Shown here: piece after piece, positions 1 to 10,590 of the stretch
Layout: the number at the start of each line of letters is the position of its first letter
Position numbering within the stretch: position 1 is the stretch's first letter
Source: Anaeramoeba flamelloides
Lineage: Eukaryota; Metamonada; Anaeramoebidae
Reading direction: 5' to 3'
Length of the DNA stretch: 64,000 nt
Assembly: GCA_027625915.1 (NCBI GenBank)
Contig: JANTQA010000072.1
Location: 3,472,001-3,536,000 of the forward strand
Position numbers and translations under genes: made by a program
Notes under the pieces: model-generated
Database searches by the model: none
What the model was told of the DNA's origin: nothing
The model's input: the letters and a program-made list of their open reading frames with translations, nothing else

Positions 1-567
1 CTAAAGAGCTACAAACAATTTCCAATTTGAATGGTTAGAAGATATAATTTTGAAAATAACAACTTGGTGAGTTTTGAAAGTGTATCACTTTGGCTCTTTT
101 GTAGATCTGGAAAGATTTTTTTTTTAAAATTTTTACTAATATAAAATGAATAATTTTTTTATCAAGAATGTAAAAAAATCCTTACTTTGTTAAATATATA
201 CTGACAATATACCACAAATTAGATTAAATGGAATTAAATAAATTGTGTACTTTTCTAAAACAATTTGTTTACAATTGAAGAAATTTAACCCTTTGGAAAT
301 TTAAAAAAAGTAAAAATTTGATTTTTTGATATTTTTTCTTATTTAAATTGAGAACGACTTTAAAACTTTTTTTGAAATGGTATCCAATTTAATTGAGAAT
401 TGTTTTATTTAAATTGGATTGTTTTGTTAATAAAGATCCAATCAATTTTTTTTTTTTTTGTTATTTGAATTAAGACAATCAAAAGAAGTCTAATTTTACA
501 TTACCATTTATAGGATTCAAGACACTTTTTGTATATGGGGTCAAATCCACTATAAATGACTAGACTC
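1..567 (+). mobile_element. Family G element, copy 1, truncated by window edge
   Basis: This stretch is a diverged inverted match to 9892-10581. Shared blocks in the same order include CAATTTCCAATT-type sequence near 20, ACCACAAATTAGATTAAATG near 213, ACAATTTGTTTACAATTGAA near 261, TTGTTATTTGAATTAAGACA near 459, and the end ATAAATGACTAGACTCTAAA near 552-571. The second copy has paired terminal repeats and TTAA flanks, so this is probably the same non-autonomous DNA transposon, with its other end outside the window. The terminal TTAA is degraded here. No coding capacity is visible. Confidence 0.6.
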
Positions 568-1130
568 TAAAAGAATCTTATAATTTGTTAAGTTTTTTTT
601 TTTTTTTAATAATCAAAAGAAACTTGAGAAAAAATCTCGAAAAATCATTTTTTTTATGTTTTTTCATGTGAGGAATGTTATATGTAGTGATAATAAGAGT
701 TAAAAATGAAAAAGATCAGGGGTTCCGTATTAATATTGAGGCACATTAAACACAAAAATATTGGTAAATTGAAAAGAAAATCTAAAAAGCAAAGGAAAAA
801 ATGATCAAAGTGTTTAAAGTAAATCAGATTATCAAAAAAAAAAAAAAAAAAAAAAAAGAAATAACAACAAATTAAACAACAATCCCCAAGCGAACATTCA
901 TGATCAATTACCAAATCATTATATCAACTAAAGGTATTGTGGTGAGTATTTCAGTGATTCTAAATAAAAGATAGAAATAGTTTTTTTTTTTTTTAGATTT
1001 TTTACCAATTGCTCACATAAAAGCTTTTTTAAATTTCATTCTTGTTATTTATTTATTTATTTAGAGAAAGGGGTAATTAAAGAAAAATTATCAAATAAAA
1101 AAAGAGAGAGAAGAAGAAAAATAATTAATA

Positions 1131-1328
1131 CAGTCAGTTTCACTTTTAAGGCACAAACTTTCAACGAAAATTAAAGCACAAAAAAATCTCAAATTAAGGT
1201 ACAAAATTTGGAATTTTTTTTTTTTACTATTTATTTTTACTAGAAATTGAATTTTGTGCTTTAATTTGAGATTTTTTTTGTGCCTTAAATTTCGTTGATA
1301 GTTTGTGCCTTAAAAGTGAAACTGACTG
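1131..1328. mobile_element. Family A MITE, copy A1 (TA-flanked palindrome)
   Basis: This is a 198-bp near-perfect palindrome beginning CAGTCAGTTTCACTTTTAAG and ending in its reverse complement, CTGACTG. It is flanked on both sides by TA (1129-1130 and 1329-1330). Each arm carries three spaced copies of a TTAAGGCACAAA-like motif. The TA duplication and CAGT terminus are typical of Tc1/mariner-type elements. The element is non-coding and would depend on a transposase from elsewhere. It is the best-preserved copy in the window together with A9. Confidence 0.85.
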
Positions 1329-1467
1329 TATATATATATAAAATAGAATTATCATTTTAAGGCAAAAATAAAAACTGTCCGCGTCCTGAGACAGGAGGAG
1401 TAAAAATCCGATAAAAAGATTATTAAGATAAAAATTCCATAATCCGTGATTAATAATTGGTATTCCA

Positions 1468-1560
1468 CTTTCGTTAGGTTTTTTTTAATTTAAATGAATG
1501 GAGAAAAATCTTTGATTTGGCTCAATTCTTTTGAATTAAAAAAACCTAGACACTGCCTCT
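1468..1560. repeat. Family C foldback repeat
   Basis: An AT-rich palindrome reads from GTTAGGTTTTTTTTAATTTA through AATTCTTTTGAATTAAAAAA to ACCTAGACACT. The same units recur in longer arrays at 35395, 42340, 51720 and 56540. It is non-coding. Confidence 0.5.
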
Positions 1561-2686
1561 CAGAGTGGGGAACTATGTGCCCGAATTTATATATTTTTTA
1601 CTATTTTAGAGATTTTTTATTTTCACTTTATTTTTGTTATTTTTTCTTCATTACCTTAAGTTTTCTAACCATAAGAGCTTTGATAAAAAAATTCCCGACA
1701 AGTGTAATAAATTTCATAATTCTGATTAGCCATATTGAAGAGTTTCTGTGTAAATTTCATTCTATTTTCTTTTTATATTTTTCCTTATCAATTTTTTGTT
1801 TTTACTTTTTAATCATTAAATAGAATAAGTATGTCTTTCCTAAAATAATCATGAAATATATTATTTTAAGCTTAAATTCAATTTTCAAAATTTAATCCTA
1901 TGCGAACATTTAGTTTATAATATACTTTTCTTCAATGATAATAAAAAAAAAACATTTAAACATTTTTTTAACAGTCAAATTTTGATTTTGGTATTTTAGA
2001 CAAATATTTCGCTGATTATCATTTAATTTTCAATAAATATTTGTATGATGAATTAATAAATTATCATTCAGCCTTATTTGAAAATAAAAATGGGTATTTA
2101 AAACATTATTAAACTTTTATTATAATGTTTAAAAAAAAAATAAAATAAAAAAAATAATAAAAAAGCAAACAACTATTTTTAGATAAACTATCAATATCTA
2201 AAAAACTAATTTTTAAAATATTGCCCAAACAAGAATTTAGATTCGTTTTAAAATTAAATAAAAATACTTTTTAAAATATTGCTAATACCTCATTTTTTTT
2301 TTTTAAAAAAAAAATCCATCTTAATTGTTAAAAAATATTTTAGATTCAATTTCCACTGAAAACAATTTCAAACAAAAAAAGTCGATAAAAGTAATAATAA
2401 CCATTTTTCCAATTATACAAGACTTGTAAAAAATTTTTATTTTTTTTAAATATTCTTATAAGCGATATTTCATAAATTTTGATTCACTTAATAATATTAA
2501 TGGAAGTTGTTTTGAGGGTTTATTCCATTATTCTTATCAAAAAAATATTATCAAATTTGGATCAATAATTTTTTCATAATTTTACATTTTTTTATGTTTT
2601 GCCATTTCAAATTTTTCTTTTTCTTTTTTTTTTCTTTTTCTTTATTTTTTTTTTGAAGAATTTTTCTTTTTCTTTTTTTTTTTTGA

Positions 2687-2719
<33 letters not shown>

Positions 2720-3605
2720 ATGTGGAAAAAAAAAGGTCTTTAAAAAGACATCTAATCAGTCAGAAAATTGAGAGCTATGTAATGTCTTTTAAAATGAATT
2801 TAATTATTAGCAAAAAATTTTCTTGTTAACTTTTTTTTCACTGGAAGTTCAGTAATAAAAAATACATAATGTTCATTTTGAAAATTGTGATTGACTTTTT
2901 TTTGAATTTTTTGGTTTTATTTTTTTTTAAATTTCTTAAATAACAGGTTTTTATATATTTAAAAAGATTAAAAAAGGAATTGCAAATCAGAATTAATTAT
3001 TAGGTGTTCTTGAATATAAACTAAAATTCTAAATTTTTCACACAGTTTAAAATTATTCAAAGAATCACCATAATACAATTTCATTGAAATTGGAGATAAT
3101 TTTGATTTTTGGAAAATATTAAAATTATTTTTTCATCTTTTAGTTTTTGTTTTCATTTTATCGTTGAAATTAAGAAATTTGTTTCGGAATCAATTTTTTT
3201 ATTTCAACCATTGATATTAGGTTAAAGTTGAGTTATTCTAAATAGAAGCTCTCAGATAAAATTAGATGGTGATATCTAACCTTTTGATCGATCAATAATC
3301 CTAATAGAATTTTAATATATTTATCAATGAATTTTTTTGCTTAGCTCTCTCCAAAATTTTTAAACACACCGATTGATTTATTTGTATTGATAATTATTTA
3401 TTTATTGTTTTGTGAGTATTGTAATTTATAAATAATAGTTAGCATTTCAGTTAGTGAATGGTTCTAATTGGGTAAATATTCTTGAATTGGTTAAATAAGT
3501 TTTTTTTATCACAAATCGAATTTTGGTGTGGTAAAACTTTTGAATTGGTGTTTATATATATATATATTGTTTTATTCTTTAATGTGGGTCAGATTGTTAA
3601 AAGGG

Positions 3606-3631
3606 TATATATATATATATATATATATATA
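3606..3631. repeat. (TA)n microsatellite
   Basis: An uninterrupted TA dinucleotide run of 26 bases. A shorter TATATATATA tract lies about 50 bases upstream. Confidence 0.9.
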
Positions 3632-4185
3632 AGATTCAACTTGTTAATACTTGTATAATATCTATTTTTAAATTCTTAAATAAATTATAAGAAATAGAAA
3701 AAAATATTTAATAGAAATTCTTAAAATAGTGACTTTTGACAAGTTTACAAATTAATCATCAAAATTTTTTAATTACTGATAAATTCAAATTTATTGTATT
3801 AAAATTTTTAGTTCAATTTCCAATTTTATATCAATTAACTCAACAAATAAAACAACTCAAGAGAATGAATATTTTGAAATTCAAGAAAATTTCACAAAGT
3901 TTATTCACATTTAAATGTATATAATAAAATGAAAGTAAAACTTGTGTAAAAAAATTTATCAAATGGAAAATGGATTAAAAATTTTCAGATATTTCTTTGA
4001 ATTTATCAGTAAACAATTATAAATCTTGGTTCAATTTTGTATTTTAGCTTTATTTTTCAATTAAAAGTTGAATTTTTTTTTTTTTGATTTTTTCCAAAAA
4101 TTTACTCGAATATTTTTTTATTGTGAATATTTCAGAAATTGATTCAAAAAAATAAAAAATCAAAATTAAAGTAGTGAAAATAATA

Positions 4186-4640
4186 TGGTACCTGAAATCA
4201 ATCCTGGGAAAGATTTTGAATTGTGAATATTAGGAGATTTGATTTTATAATTTCTATATACTAAATCAAATCCTTTTTTTAAGAATCGAACTTTTTCAAT
4301 TATAACTCCCCCACTTTTTAGAATGATTATTAATTAAATTAAACTTGTTCAAAATACAATTCAACCAATAAAAAAACAAGAATAAAAATTATCATTTTCC
4401 AAACTCTTGTAAACCTTCATTAAGACTCTATTGTTTTTCTCAAAAAGGGTTGATCTAATTTGGTTATCTGACAATTGCTTGAGTATTATATAGAACACCA
4501 CACTTTAATGAACTTTAGGTAGGAACATTTAATGAAAAATTTGGTTATTATAAAAAGGATTTATAATTGGAAATAAAAGAAATTAAACAATAATTTTCCT
4601 AATATTCACAATTAAAAAATCTTTTCTTGTATTTTTTGCA
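4186..4640. mobile_element. Family E element, copy E1, with internal-type inverted ends
   Basis: The left part contains AAGATTTTGAATTGTGAATA followed by TTAGGA. The right part contains the reverse complement, TCCTAATATTCACAATTAAA followed by AATCTTTTCTTG, so the unit looks like a roughly 430-bp TIR element. Its middle (AGAATGATTATTAATTAAAT, AACAAGAATAAAAATTATCA, TTTCCAAACTCTTGTAAAC) recurs at 50258-50655. The family is unknown and no open frame is present. Exact ends are uncertain. Confidence 0.5.
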
Positions 4641-4726
4641 TGTAAGTTATTTTTTCCCTTATTTTTTTATTTTGAAGTGAATTTTTTGTTTTTGTATCCT
4701 TACAATTAATAAAAAAATATAAAAAA

Positions 4727-4804
4727 GGCTATCAAAGGAATTGAACCTTTATTTTCCAAAGTGCAGTTTAAAAGTTGGAAAGTTTACCATTAACGTATCA
4801 AGCC
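4727..4804 (-). tRNA. tRNA-Lys(TTT)-like sequence, possibly intron-bearing or a pseudogene
   Basis: Read on the minus strand, this gives a 5-bp T stem (AAAGG/CCTTT) around a B-box-like GGTTCAATTCC. It also gives a 3-bp D stem (GTT/AAC) with GG in the loop, and a perfect 5-bp anticodon stem (TCCAA/TTGGA). The anticodon loop CTTTTA would read TTT (Lys) if an 8-nt intron after position 37 is removed. A T6 run follows the 3' end, as a Pol III terminator would. Against it, only four of the seven acceptor-stem pairs form (GGCT/AGCC). It may be a decayed tRNA, a tRNA-derived repeat or chance. Confidence 0.35.
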
Positions 4805-5093
4805 AATTGATACTTGTTTTAATATTTTTTTAATTTGATAAAAAAGTTGTGAATTGAAAGGAGAAAAAAAAAATAGTAAAAGAACTCAAATTGTGCTTGG
4901 TTATTCTTCAACAAGTACAAATTTTCTTCTCGGTTTATCAGTCAATCCAAGAATATTTCCCCTCTTTAAATTAACTGAGTATAAAACTTCCTTACAGAAT
5001 TCCTTTCTTCAATGAGTCATAATAACAAAAGGGTGTATTTGTTGAAAAATAAAATAAACATATTATTCATTTCTTTAACCAAAAATTAATCTA

Positions 5094-5258
5094 TTGGTAT
5101 TTCAATTCTAAATGTAAAAAATATTCACTTCCTTTTCCAAATTTGTCTATCCTAAATGCAGTTCCCAGAAGAAGTTGGTTGTAATTTGTGATTTCTTTTC
5201 TAAAAAAGAAAATTGAAAATGAAATGAAAATTATTCCTCATTATCATGCAAATACCAG
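5094..5258. mobile_element. Family B MITE, copy B1
   Basis: About 165 bp, starting TTGGTATTTCAATTCTAAAT after a TA and ending GCAAATACCAG. The centre carries the conserved block CAGTTCCCAGAAGAAGTTGG. Terminal inverted repeats of roughly 40-45 bp match copies at 5350, 5938 and 53590. Confidence 0.75.
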
Positions 5259-5349
5259 TTTAAGAATTCAAAATTGAATTTTTGAATGAGTTTAAAATAT
5301 ACAATCTCCTTTTACTGAATAGAATTGTGAACATTGAGGAGGTTTATTA

Positions 5350-5516
5350 CTGGTATTTGAATTCTATGTGGGTTCAAAATTTTCACTCCTTTTCTAAATT
5401 TTCTTTTATATAAATTGAGTTCTCAAAAGAAGTTGGTTGTAATTTGTGGGATCAGTTTGAAAAAGGATATTGAAAATGAAGTGAAATTTTTTCCAATTTA
5501 TGATTTAAATACCAGT
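5350..5516. mobile_element. Family B MITE, copy B2 (TA-flanked)
   Basis: About 167 bp, beginning CTGGTATTTGAATTC and ending AAATACCAG, with TA on both sides (5348-5349 and 5517-5518). The centre has GAAGTTGGTTGTAATTTGTG, shared with the other copies. Non-coding. The TA duplication suggests Tc1/mariner-type mobilisation. Confidence 0.8.
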
Positions 5517-5937
5517 ATTTTACGTGATTTTATTTTTTTCAACTCTGTTCAACCGAAAATTTGTTCCTTTTTTGTTTCAATTGAAAATGTTGTTGAACCA
5601 AAGTCTTGAATTAAATAACCCGAAGTACAACCTAAAGAAAAAATAATAATTCTGCTTTGATCTCTGAAAAATCTTCCAAAACAAAACAGAAATGTTTTTC
5701 TTGATTGTGTGTGAAAATACAAACAATATTGCCCCAAGGAAGTGAATTGGCTAGATTTCAAAAATACCTTGAGTGAATAAATTCCGAGTCAAGTTTGAAT
5801 CACAAAAAGAAATAGAAAGAGAGCTGGTGGAAAAACCCTACGATTTTTGGATCTTATTAAATGAAAGAAAGAGAAAAAAAGCTGCATTTTACTTCTTTCG
5901 TTATCAAAAACCCAAACCATTGTGTTTCGAATTAAAA

Positions 5938-6099
5938 CTGGTATTTGATTTCTAAATGGGAAAAAAATTTCACTTCCTTTTCCATATATACCTCGCCTAA
6001 ACGCAGTTCCCAGAAGAAGTCGGTTGTAATTTGTGTACCTTCTAAAAAGGAAATGGAAAATGAAGTAAAAATTATTCCTATTTATTCTTCAAATACCAG
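5938..6099. mobile_element. Family B MITE, copy B3
   Basis: About 162 bp, beginning CTGGTATTTGATTTCTAAAT and ending TCAAATACCAG followed by TA. The centre is CAGTTCCCAGAAGAAGTCGG. This is the third copy within about 1 kb. Confidence 0.8.
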
Positions 6100-6735
6100 T
6101 AGGTGAAATATTGTTAATTTTTGTCCTGATTCAAAACAGTGTTTGTAATTTTCCGATCAAAAATCTCAAGGTAATAAACTATTTTACTCTAACTACGAAT
6201 AAAATTTAAAAAAAGGTCCAATCATTTTAAAACAATTTCCTTTTTTCTAAATCGAAAAACTGATGGTTTAATTTTCAAAATATTTCCTTTCAAAGAAAAT
6301 ATCGAAAGTTTACGAATTGGAAAAGTTTCGTTAACATTTAAACCAATAAAATACTTGTATTCAAAGCTCCTTAAAAAAATTTCTAAAAAATTAGGAAAAA
6401 GGAAGCAAAAAGTTTGCAATATGTTTGTGGATTTGTCGGTATGAAACAAACAAATAAAAAGCAAATCAAAAAAGAAAAAACAAAAAAGTGAATAAACAGA
6501 TTGGTAGGTGTGTATTATTTAATTGTACCAAAATTTTTTTTTGTTTCAAACAAACAAAAAATTCTAAAGATCGATCCTAGAAATTTAAGTTTTGTGGTTT
6601 GGTAAAAGCAAACCAGTGTTCGAAACGTAATTTGTAAAAATAAATATTTTTTTTATTTATTTCAAAAAAGAAAAAGAAAAAGAAAAAGTCAAAACGATTT
6701 TTGAAAAAATAAAAAAATATATTTTGCTAGTTTAC

Positions 6736-7191
6736 TTATTTTTTACCATGAGCACGTGTGTAAATTAATTGCTTGTTGTGCTTAATAACTGGCTTGATTT
6801 TCTTTTCTTTTTCAAGTTCGAGAATAGCTTTTCTTGCTAAGGAAACAGAAATTTTCATTCGATCAGAAACAATACCTGGAGTAATGACTTTATAATTTGG
6901 AACTATTGTTGTGAATGGGTTTTTAATTTGTTAGTAAGAAATTTTATTGTTGTTAAAATATAAAATAAAAAAAAAAAAAGCAAAAAATTAATCAAAAGAA
7001 ATAAAACAAATTAAAAAAAAAAAATAAAACAAACCTTCTTTGTAAAGTCTGTCCCAAGTTTCTTGATCCATATAGGTGGTTCTGATAACTTTTTCTTGGA
7101 CTTTTCCTTGGGTCCACTTCTTCTTTTTTTTCTTTCCTCCTTTTGCTTTAAGTTGTGCGGCTTTTGATTTTGGTGCTTTTTTTGGTGGCAT
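6736..7191 (-). CDS. rps25: Cytosolic ribosomal protein eS25 (RPS25), two exons
   Basis: Component of the small (40S) ribosomal subunit. The coding sequence is complement(join(6736..6902,7035..7191)), 107 residues, ending in TAA. Exon 1 gives the Lys-rich N-terminal tail ([20 protein letters not shown], then a Lys run) and [10 protein letters not shown]. Exon 2 continues [20 protein letters not shown] and then [11 protein letters not shown], and ends [11 protein letters not shown]. The family hallmark VPNYKxITPxxVSxRxKI is restored exactly across the splice junction, which fixes the intron: 132 nt, donor GTTTGT, acceptor ATAG, phase 1. Length and order match the family closely, with no lost segment. 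The short overlapping frame that reads through the donor is an artefact. The gene stands alone between repeat-rich spacers. Identification is by recognised family sequence. Confidence 0.96.
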
Positions 7192-7372
7192 TGTTTAAGT
7201 ATTTTTATCAACAAGAATGATTTAAAAAAAATGATTTTGTTTGGTGGACATTTTAAGGTATTTGGTTTCGACACTAATTGTTTAAGGTGTCAAACATTAA
7301 AAAATCTTCAAGTCTATTTATATACAGTTCAAAATTTCAAAAAAATTTATCAAATCTTGAAATTTCATAATA

Positions 7373-7592
7373 CTGTAAATTGCTATATAAAAAGATTAAA
7401 ATTTTCATTCAGCTTCTCAAATTATTAATTTCACTCTTTTAGAACTGTCGTCTTTGCTGATATCTTTTAATTCTTGTGAAAGTGATTAATATAAACTGAT
7501 TTATGGTTAAAAATTGAAATTTACCATGAATTTTAAAACTTTTTTTGGAAAGCTGAATGAAAATTTTGATCCATTTATTTTGTAACAAATAC
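7373..7592. mobile_element. Family D MITE, copy D1
   Basis: About 220 bp. The left end, after TA, is CTGTAAATTGCTATA followed by AAAATTTTCATTCAGCTT. The right end is GGAAAGCTGAATGAAAATTT followed by TGATCCATTTATTTTGTAAC. The arms are inverted repeats of about 40 bp and match the copies at 14814 and 57090. The right-hand TA flank is altered. Confidence 0.7.
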
Positions 7593-8064
7593 TAAGGTGA
7601 AAAAACTGATTATTCCAAAAATGAACAAACTTTTAAAGATATTTTCAGAAAAAGAGATCTTGTTTTTAAAAGTTTGATCCATTTTTTAATGTTTGGAAAA
7701 AGTTCATATCATACAAATTCTCAAATTATTTCAAAAAAAAATATTTTATTTGAAGAAAAAAGATATCTTGTTGAACATGTAAAGTATTGTTTTTACAATA
7801 TACCTTTAAATATAAAATCACAAAGTTTTAAAATAACTTGTTATAATAAATCTACTTAATTTCTAAATAATAATAATAATAATGAGTTCCAATTTGAAAA
7901 AATTTATATTTTGTATATTAAATTTAGATTTCAAATCAAATATATGATTTTGTTTAATAAAAAAACCTATGAACTAAAAAATTAAATTTGATACTAAAAA
8001 CATTCACAAAAAAACTTTTTAAAACTCACACAAATGAACTTAAAAGATAAATAAATGATTAGTA

Positions 8065-8255
8065 TCAGTTCAATTTTTACGGAACAAACTTTCAACAAAA
8101 TTTAAGGCACAAAAAAATCATCAAATTAAGGCACAAAATTTATTGGAATTATTTTACAAATTATTTTAATTGAATCTGAAATTTGTGCTTTAATTTAAGG
8201 GTTTTTTTGTACTTGAATTACCCTTTGAATATTATCTCATAAGGTGGAACTGATG
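8065..8255. mobile_element. Family A MITE, copy A2 (decayed)
   Basis: Both arms are recognisable: AACAAACTTTCAACAAAATT and AAGGCACAAAAAAATCATCA on the left, and TTTGTGCTTTAATTTAAGGG through AAGGTGGAACTGATGG on the right. Substitutions are more frequent than in A1 or A9, so this copy is older. Confidence 0.7.
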
Positions 8256-8567
8256 GTATTAAATTGAATATTTTCAAAAATAATGATGAATAACATAACT
8301 TTAATTTTTTTTACTGAGTTAGTAACAGCCCCGAGATTAAATGGATCAATAACCGTAGATGTTATTTCTCAAAATTTGAATTTTTTTGTAAAAAAAAAAA
8401 AAAGACAATTTTGAATTAATAACTTAACTAATAAAAATTAGAAATACAATCTTTTCCAGTGAAGAACCCTAGTCCAATTAAAGAAACTCAACAGATTGTA
8501 TGAGTTTTATCAAATAATATTCTTAAAATAAATTCTTAATTTATGAATCCAAAGAATTTTATCTTAT

Positions 8568-8618
8568 TGTGCCTTAATTTTCGTTGAAATTTGTGCCTTA
8601 AAAGTTGAACTGTCTGAA
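8568..8618. mobile_element. Family A MITE, right arm only (A3)
   Basis: Contains TTGTGCCTTAATTTTCGTTG, then AAATTTGTGCCTTAAAAGTT and GAACTGTCTG, which is the terminal 50 bp of family A. No matching left arm is seen nearby. Confidence 0.65.
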
Positions 8619-9063
8619 TTATGTTTTCCCGGATTCAAAAGAATTAAGTAAAATTTTAGGAATTTTATTTTATTTCTTTGAGTTTTCGAAAAAAAAAACC
8701 GAAATATTCAATTTTTGATAATTCACAATAATTCAATACAATCTATGATTTTCACTTATATTCTTTTTAGTTCTATAAACCCTAACGAGCATGTACATAG
8801 AATACATTCTATTTAATACAATGATATGATTCTTTAATAGCCCAAATAATTGATTCCCAATGCAAAAAAATCTTTATTAAATGTAAATTAATTTTGAAAG
8901 ATAATAAAACAACCTTTTAGGCCCGCCTAGGAATTTATTCAAATTATTAACATTTACATTTGAAAAAAATAACAAATATTTTGAGAAAATCGAATTTCTC
9001 TTCTTAAATTGTTAAAATATCAAAAAATAATTTTTAATCAAAGACCTATTAATAACTATTGTA

Positions 9064-9170
9064 ATCATTTTCACTTTTAGACATAACCTTTCAATCGAAT
9101 TTAAGGTACAAAAAAATCTCAAACTCAGTAAAAAATTCAAATTTTAGTAAAATAAACTATTTTTCAGTCA
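9064..9170. mobile_element. Family A MITE, left arm (A4), possibly split
   Basis: Contains TTTTCACTTTTAGACATAAC, CTTTCAATCGAATTTAAGGT and AAAAAAATCTCAAACTCAG, the left arm and centre of family A. The nearest right arm in the proper orientation is about 1.9 kb away at 11032. The two may be halves of one copy separated by later insertions. Confidence 0.55.
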
Positions 9171-9456
9171 AAGGGGACCAGTTCTAATGGTTGAAATTAC
9201 ATATTATTAAGGATTTGAATGGATATTACAAGAAAAAATTTATTTTGGAAAATTTTCAAAATTGAAATCATTTTGGTACATTTTTGTTTTTTTGTTTTCG
9301 ATTTTTTTTTGACAAGTAATTCAGTTGCGAAAAAAATTTTTATTAGAAGATCAATAGTCACCTGGTAAAACTTGTTATTTTAATGTTATGGCAACCATTG
9401 GAATGATTCTTGAGAAATCATATTGATTTCTATTAGATTTTTATTCAATCTTTGAT

Positions 9457-9620
9457 CCTAATATTTGATTAATATATGTGAAAAATTTTCTACATCATTT
9501 TCATTTACTTTTTCAAATAGAAATTATAAATCCCAACACACTTCGTCTGGGGACTTGATTTCGAAAAGGAAAGTAGAGAAAATGAAGTTAAAATTGTTTC
9601 CTATTTATTATCCAAATACA
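9457..9620. mobile_element. Family B MITE, degenerate copy
   Basis: The right half, GAAAATGAAGTTAAAATTGT then TTCCTATTTATTATCCAAAT, matches the family B right arm. The left half (AAAAATTTTCTACATCATTT) matches only loosely. Ends are uncertain. Confidence 0.45.
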
Positions 9621-9891
9621 AATACAAGATCAAATCCAACTTTCTTGGTTTTCTCAATGTGGCACCAATAATTTTATTTTTTCAATTTTTAAGAAAATCC
9701 ATTGATTTTTTAGTTTTCTTTCAGATTGATATCAACAATTCTTTAATGTATATTATTTTTTTTTTATTATTTCTTATTAATTTTTCGTGGTCAAATATTT
9801 AAAATAATTGATATTTGTAAAAAATGTTGAGTTACTTTTACTGAAACAAAGTTTATTTAGTGTAAAAAAAATCTCAAAAAATATGTTTTAA

Positions 9892-10581
9892 GGGTCTAGT
9901 CATTTACCGTGAATATGAACCATACTCAAGGGGTGACCCGAGACAAATAAGGGTATTGGGAAATATCTCTTCTTTTGGTTGATAAAATTCAAATAACAAA
10001 AAAAAAAATTCCATTAGATCTCTTTGACAAAAAATTCAACCATCAAAATAAAGTGTAAAAGGGATCTCAATTCCAAAAAATTAAAATTTTAAAAAAAAAT
10101 TCATCTTTTCGCATTTTCAATTTCCAAAGAAGGTTAAATTTCTATAATTTAAAACAAATTGTTTTCTTTAAGTGCACAATCAATTTAATTCGATTTAATC
10201 TGATTTGTGGTTATTTTGCAACCCTCTATATTTGATCAAGCAAGGATTATGTAATATTCTTAGAATAAAAATAACTCATTTGAAAAATGAAAACAAAGAA
10301 AACAAAAAATTACCGAGATCTCAAAAATCACTAAAGAGAGACACTTCAAAACTTATATAGTTGTTTTCAAAATTGTAATTCACAACCATTCTAATTGGAA
10401 ATTGAGTGTTGATCTTTCGCGCTTTTTTCTAAAAATAACCTTATCTCGACTTGTTGATTTTTGGAGATCGATTGTACGTCATAGGTTGGATGTTTTTTGA
10501 TTGGTCTTAGGTCCTCATAAAAATTACTCAAAAGTTTTTTTCCCTTTCAGAAAAAATTTTTTCACTGTAATGACTTGACCC
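9892..10581 (-). mobile_element. Family G element, copy 2: TTAA-flanked, piggyBac-like non-autonomous element
   Basis: The left end is TTAA|GGGTCTAGTCATTTAC and the right end GTAATGACTTGACCC|TTAA. The terminal repeats pair at about 19 of 22 positions, and TTAA lies on both sides (9888-9891 and 10582-10585), the target duplication used by piggyBac-type transposases. The 690-bp interior is non-coding. An inverted, diverged second copy occupies the first 567 bases of the window. The assignment to piggyBac rests only on the TTAA flanks and is an inference. Confidence 0.6.
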
Positions 10582-10590
10582 TTAAGATGG

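Larger units (their letters stand above)
1..6735. other. Gene-free AT-rich region with scattered small transposon-like repeats
   Basis: I see no convincing coding sequence here. Short reading frames exist, but they are rich in Phe, Leu, Ile and Lys from T and A tracts, show no recognisable motif and lie partly inside repeats. The region holds a truncated family G element at the left edge, family A at 1131, a family C foldback near 1468, an AT microsatellite at 3606, a family E element at 4186, a tRNA-like sequence at 4727 and three family B elements between 5094 and 6099. These are annotated separately. Confidence 0.7.

Noticed and set aside
1380-1420. Short GC-richer spot with GTCCGCGTCCTGAGACAGGA
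   Set aside because: Too short to assign, with no stem structure or motif I could support.
2599-2829. 76-codon frame rich in Phe
   Set aside because: It is created by T tracts. There is no motif, no base-composition change and no splice support.
6988-7274. Two overlapping frames on the minus strand at rps25
   Set aside because: One is exon 1 of rps25 reading through the splice donor. The other is a shifted shadow of the same exon.
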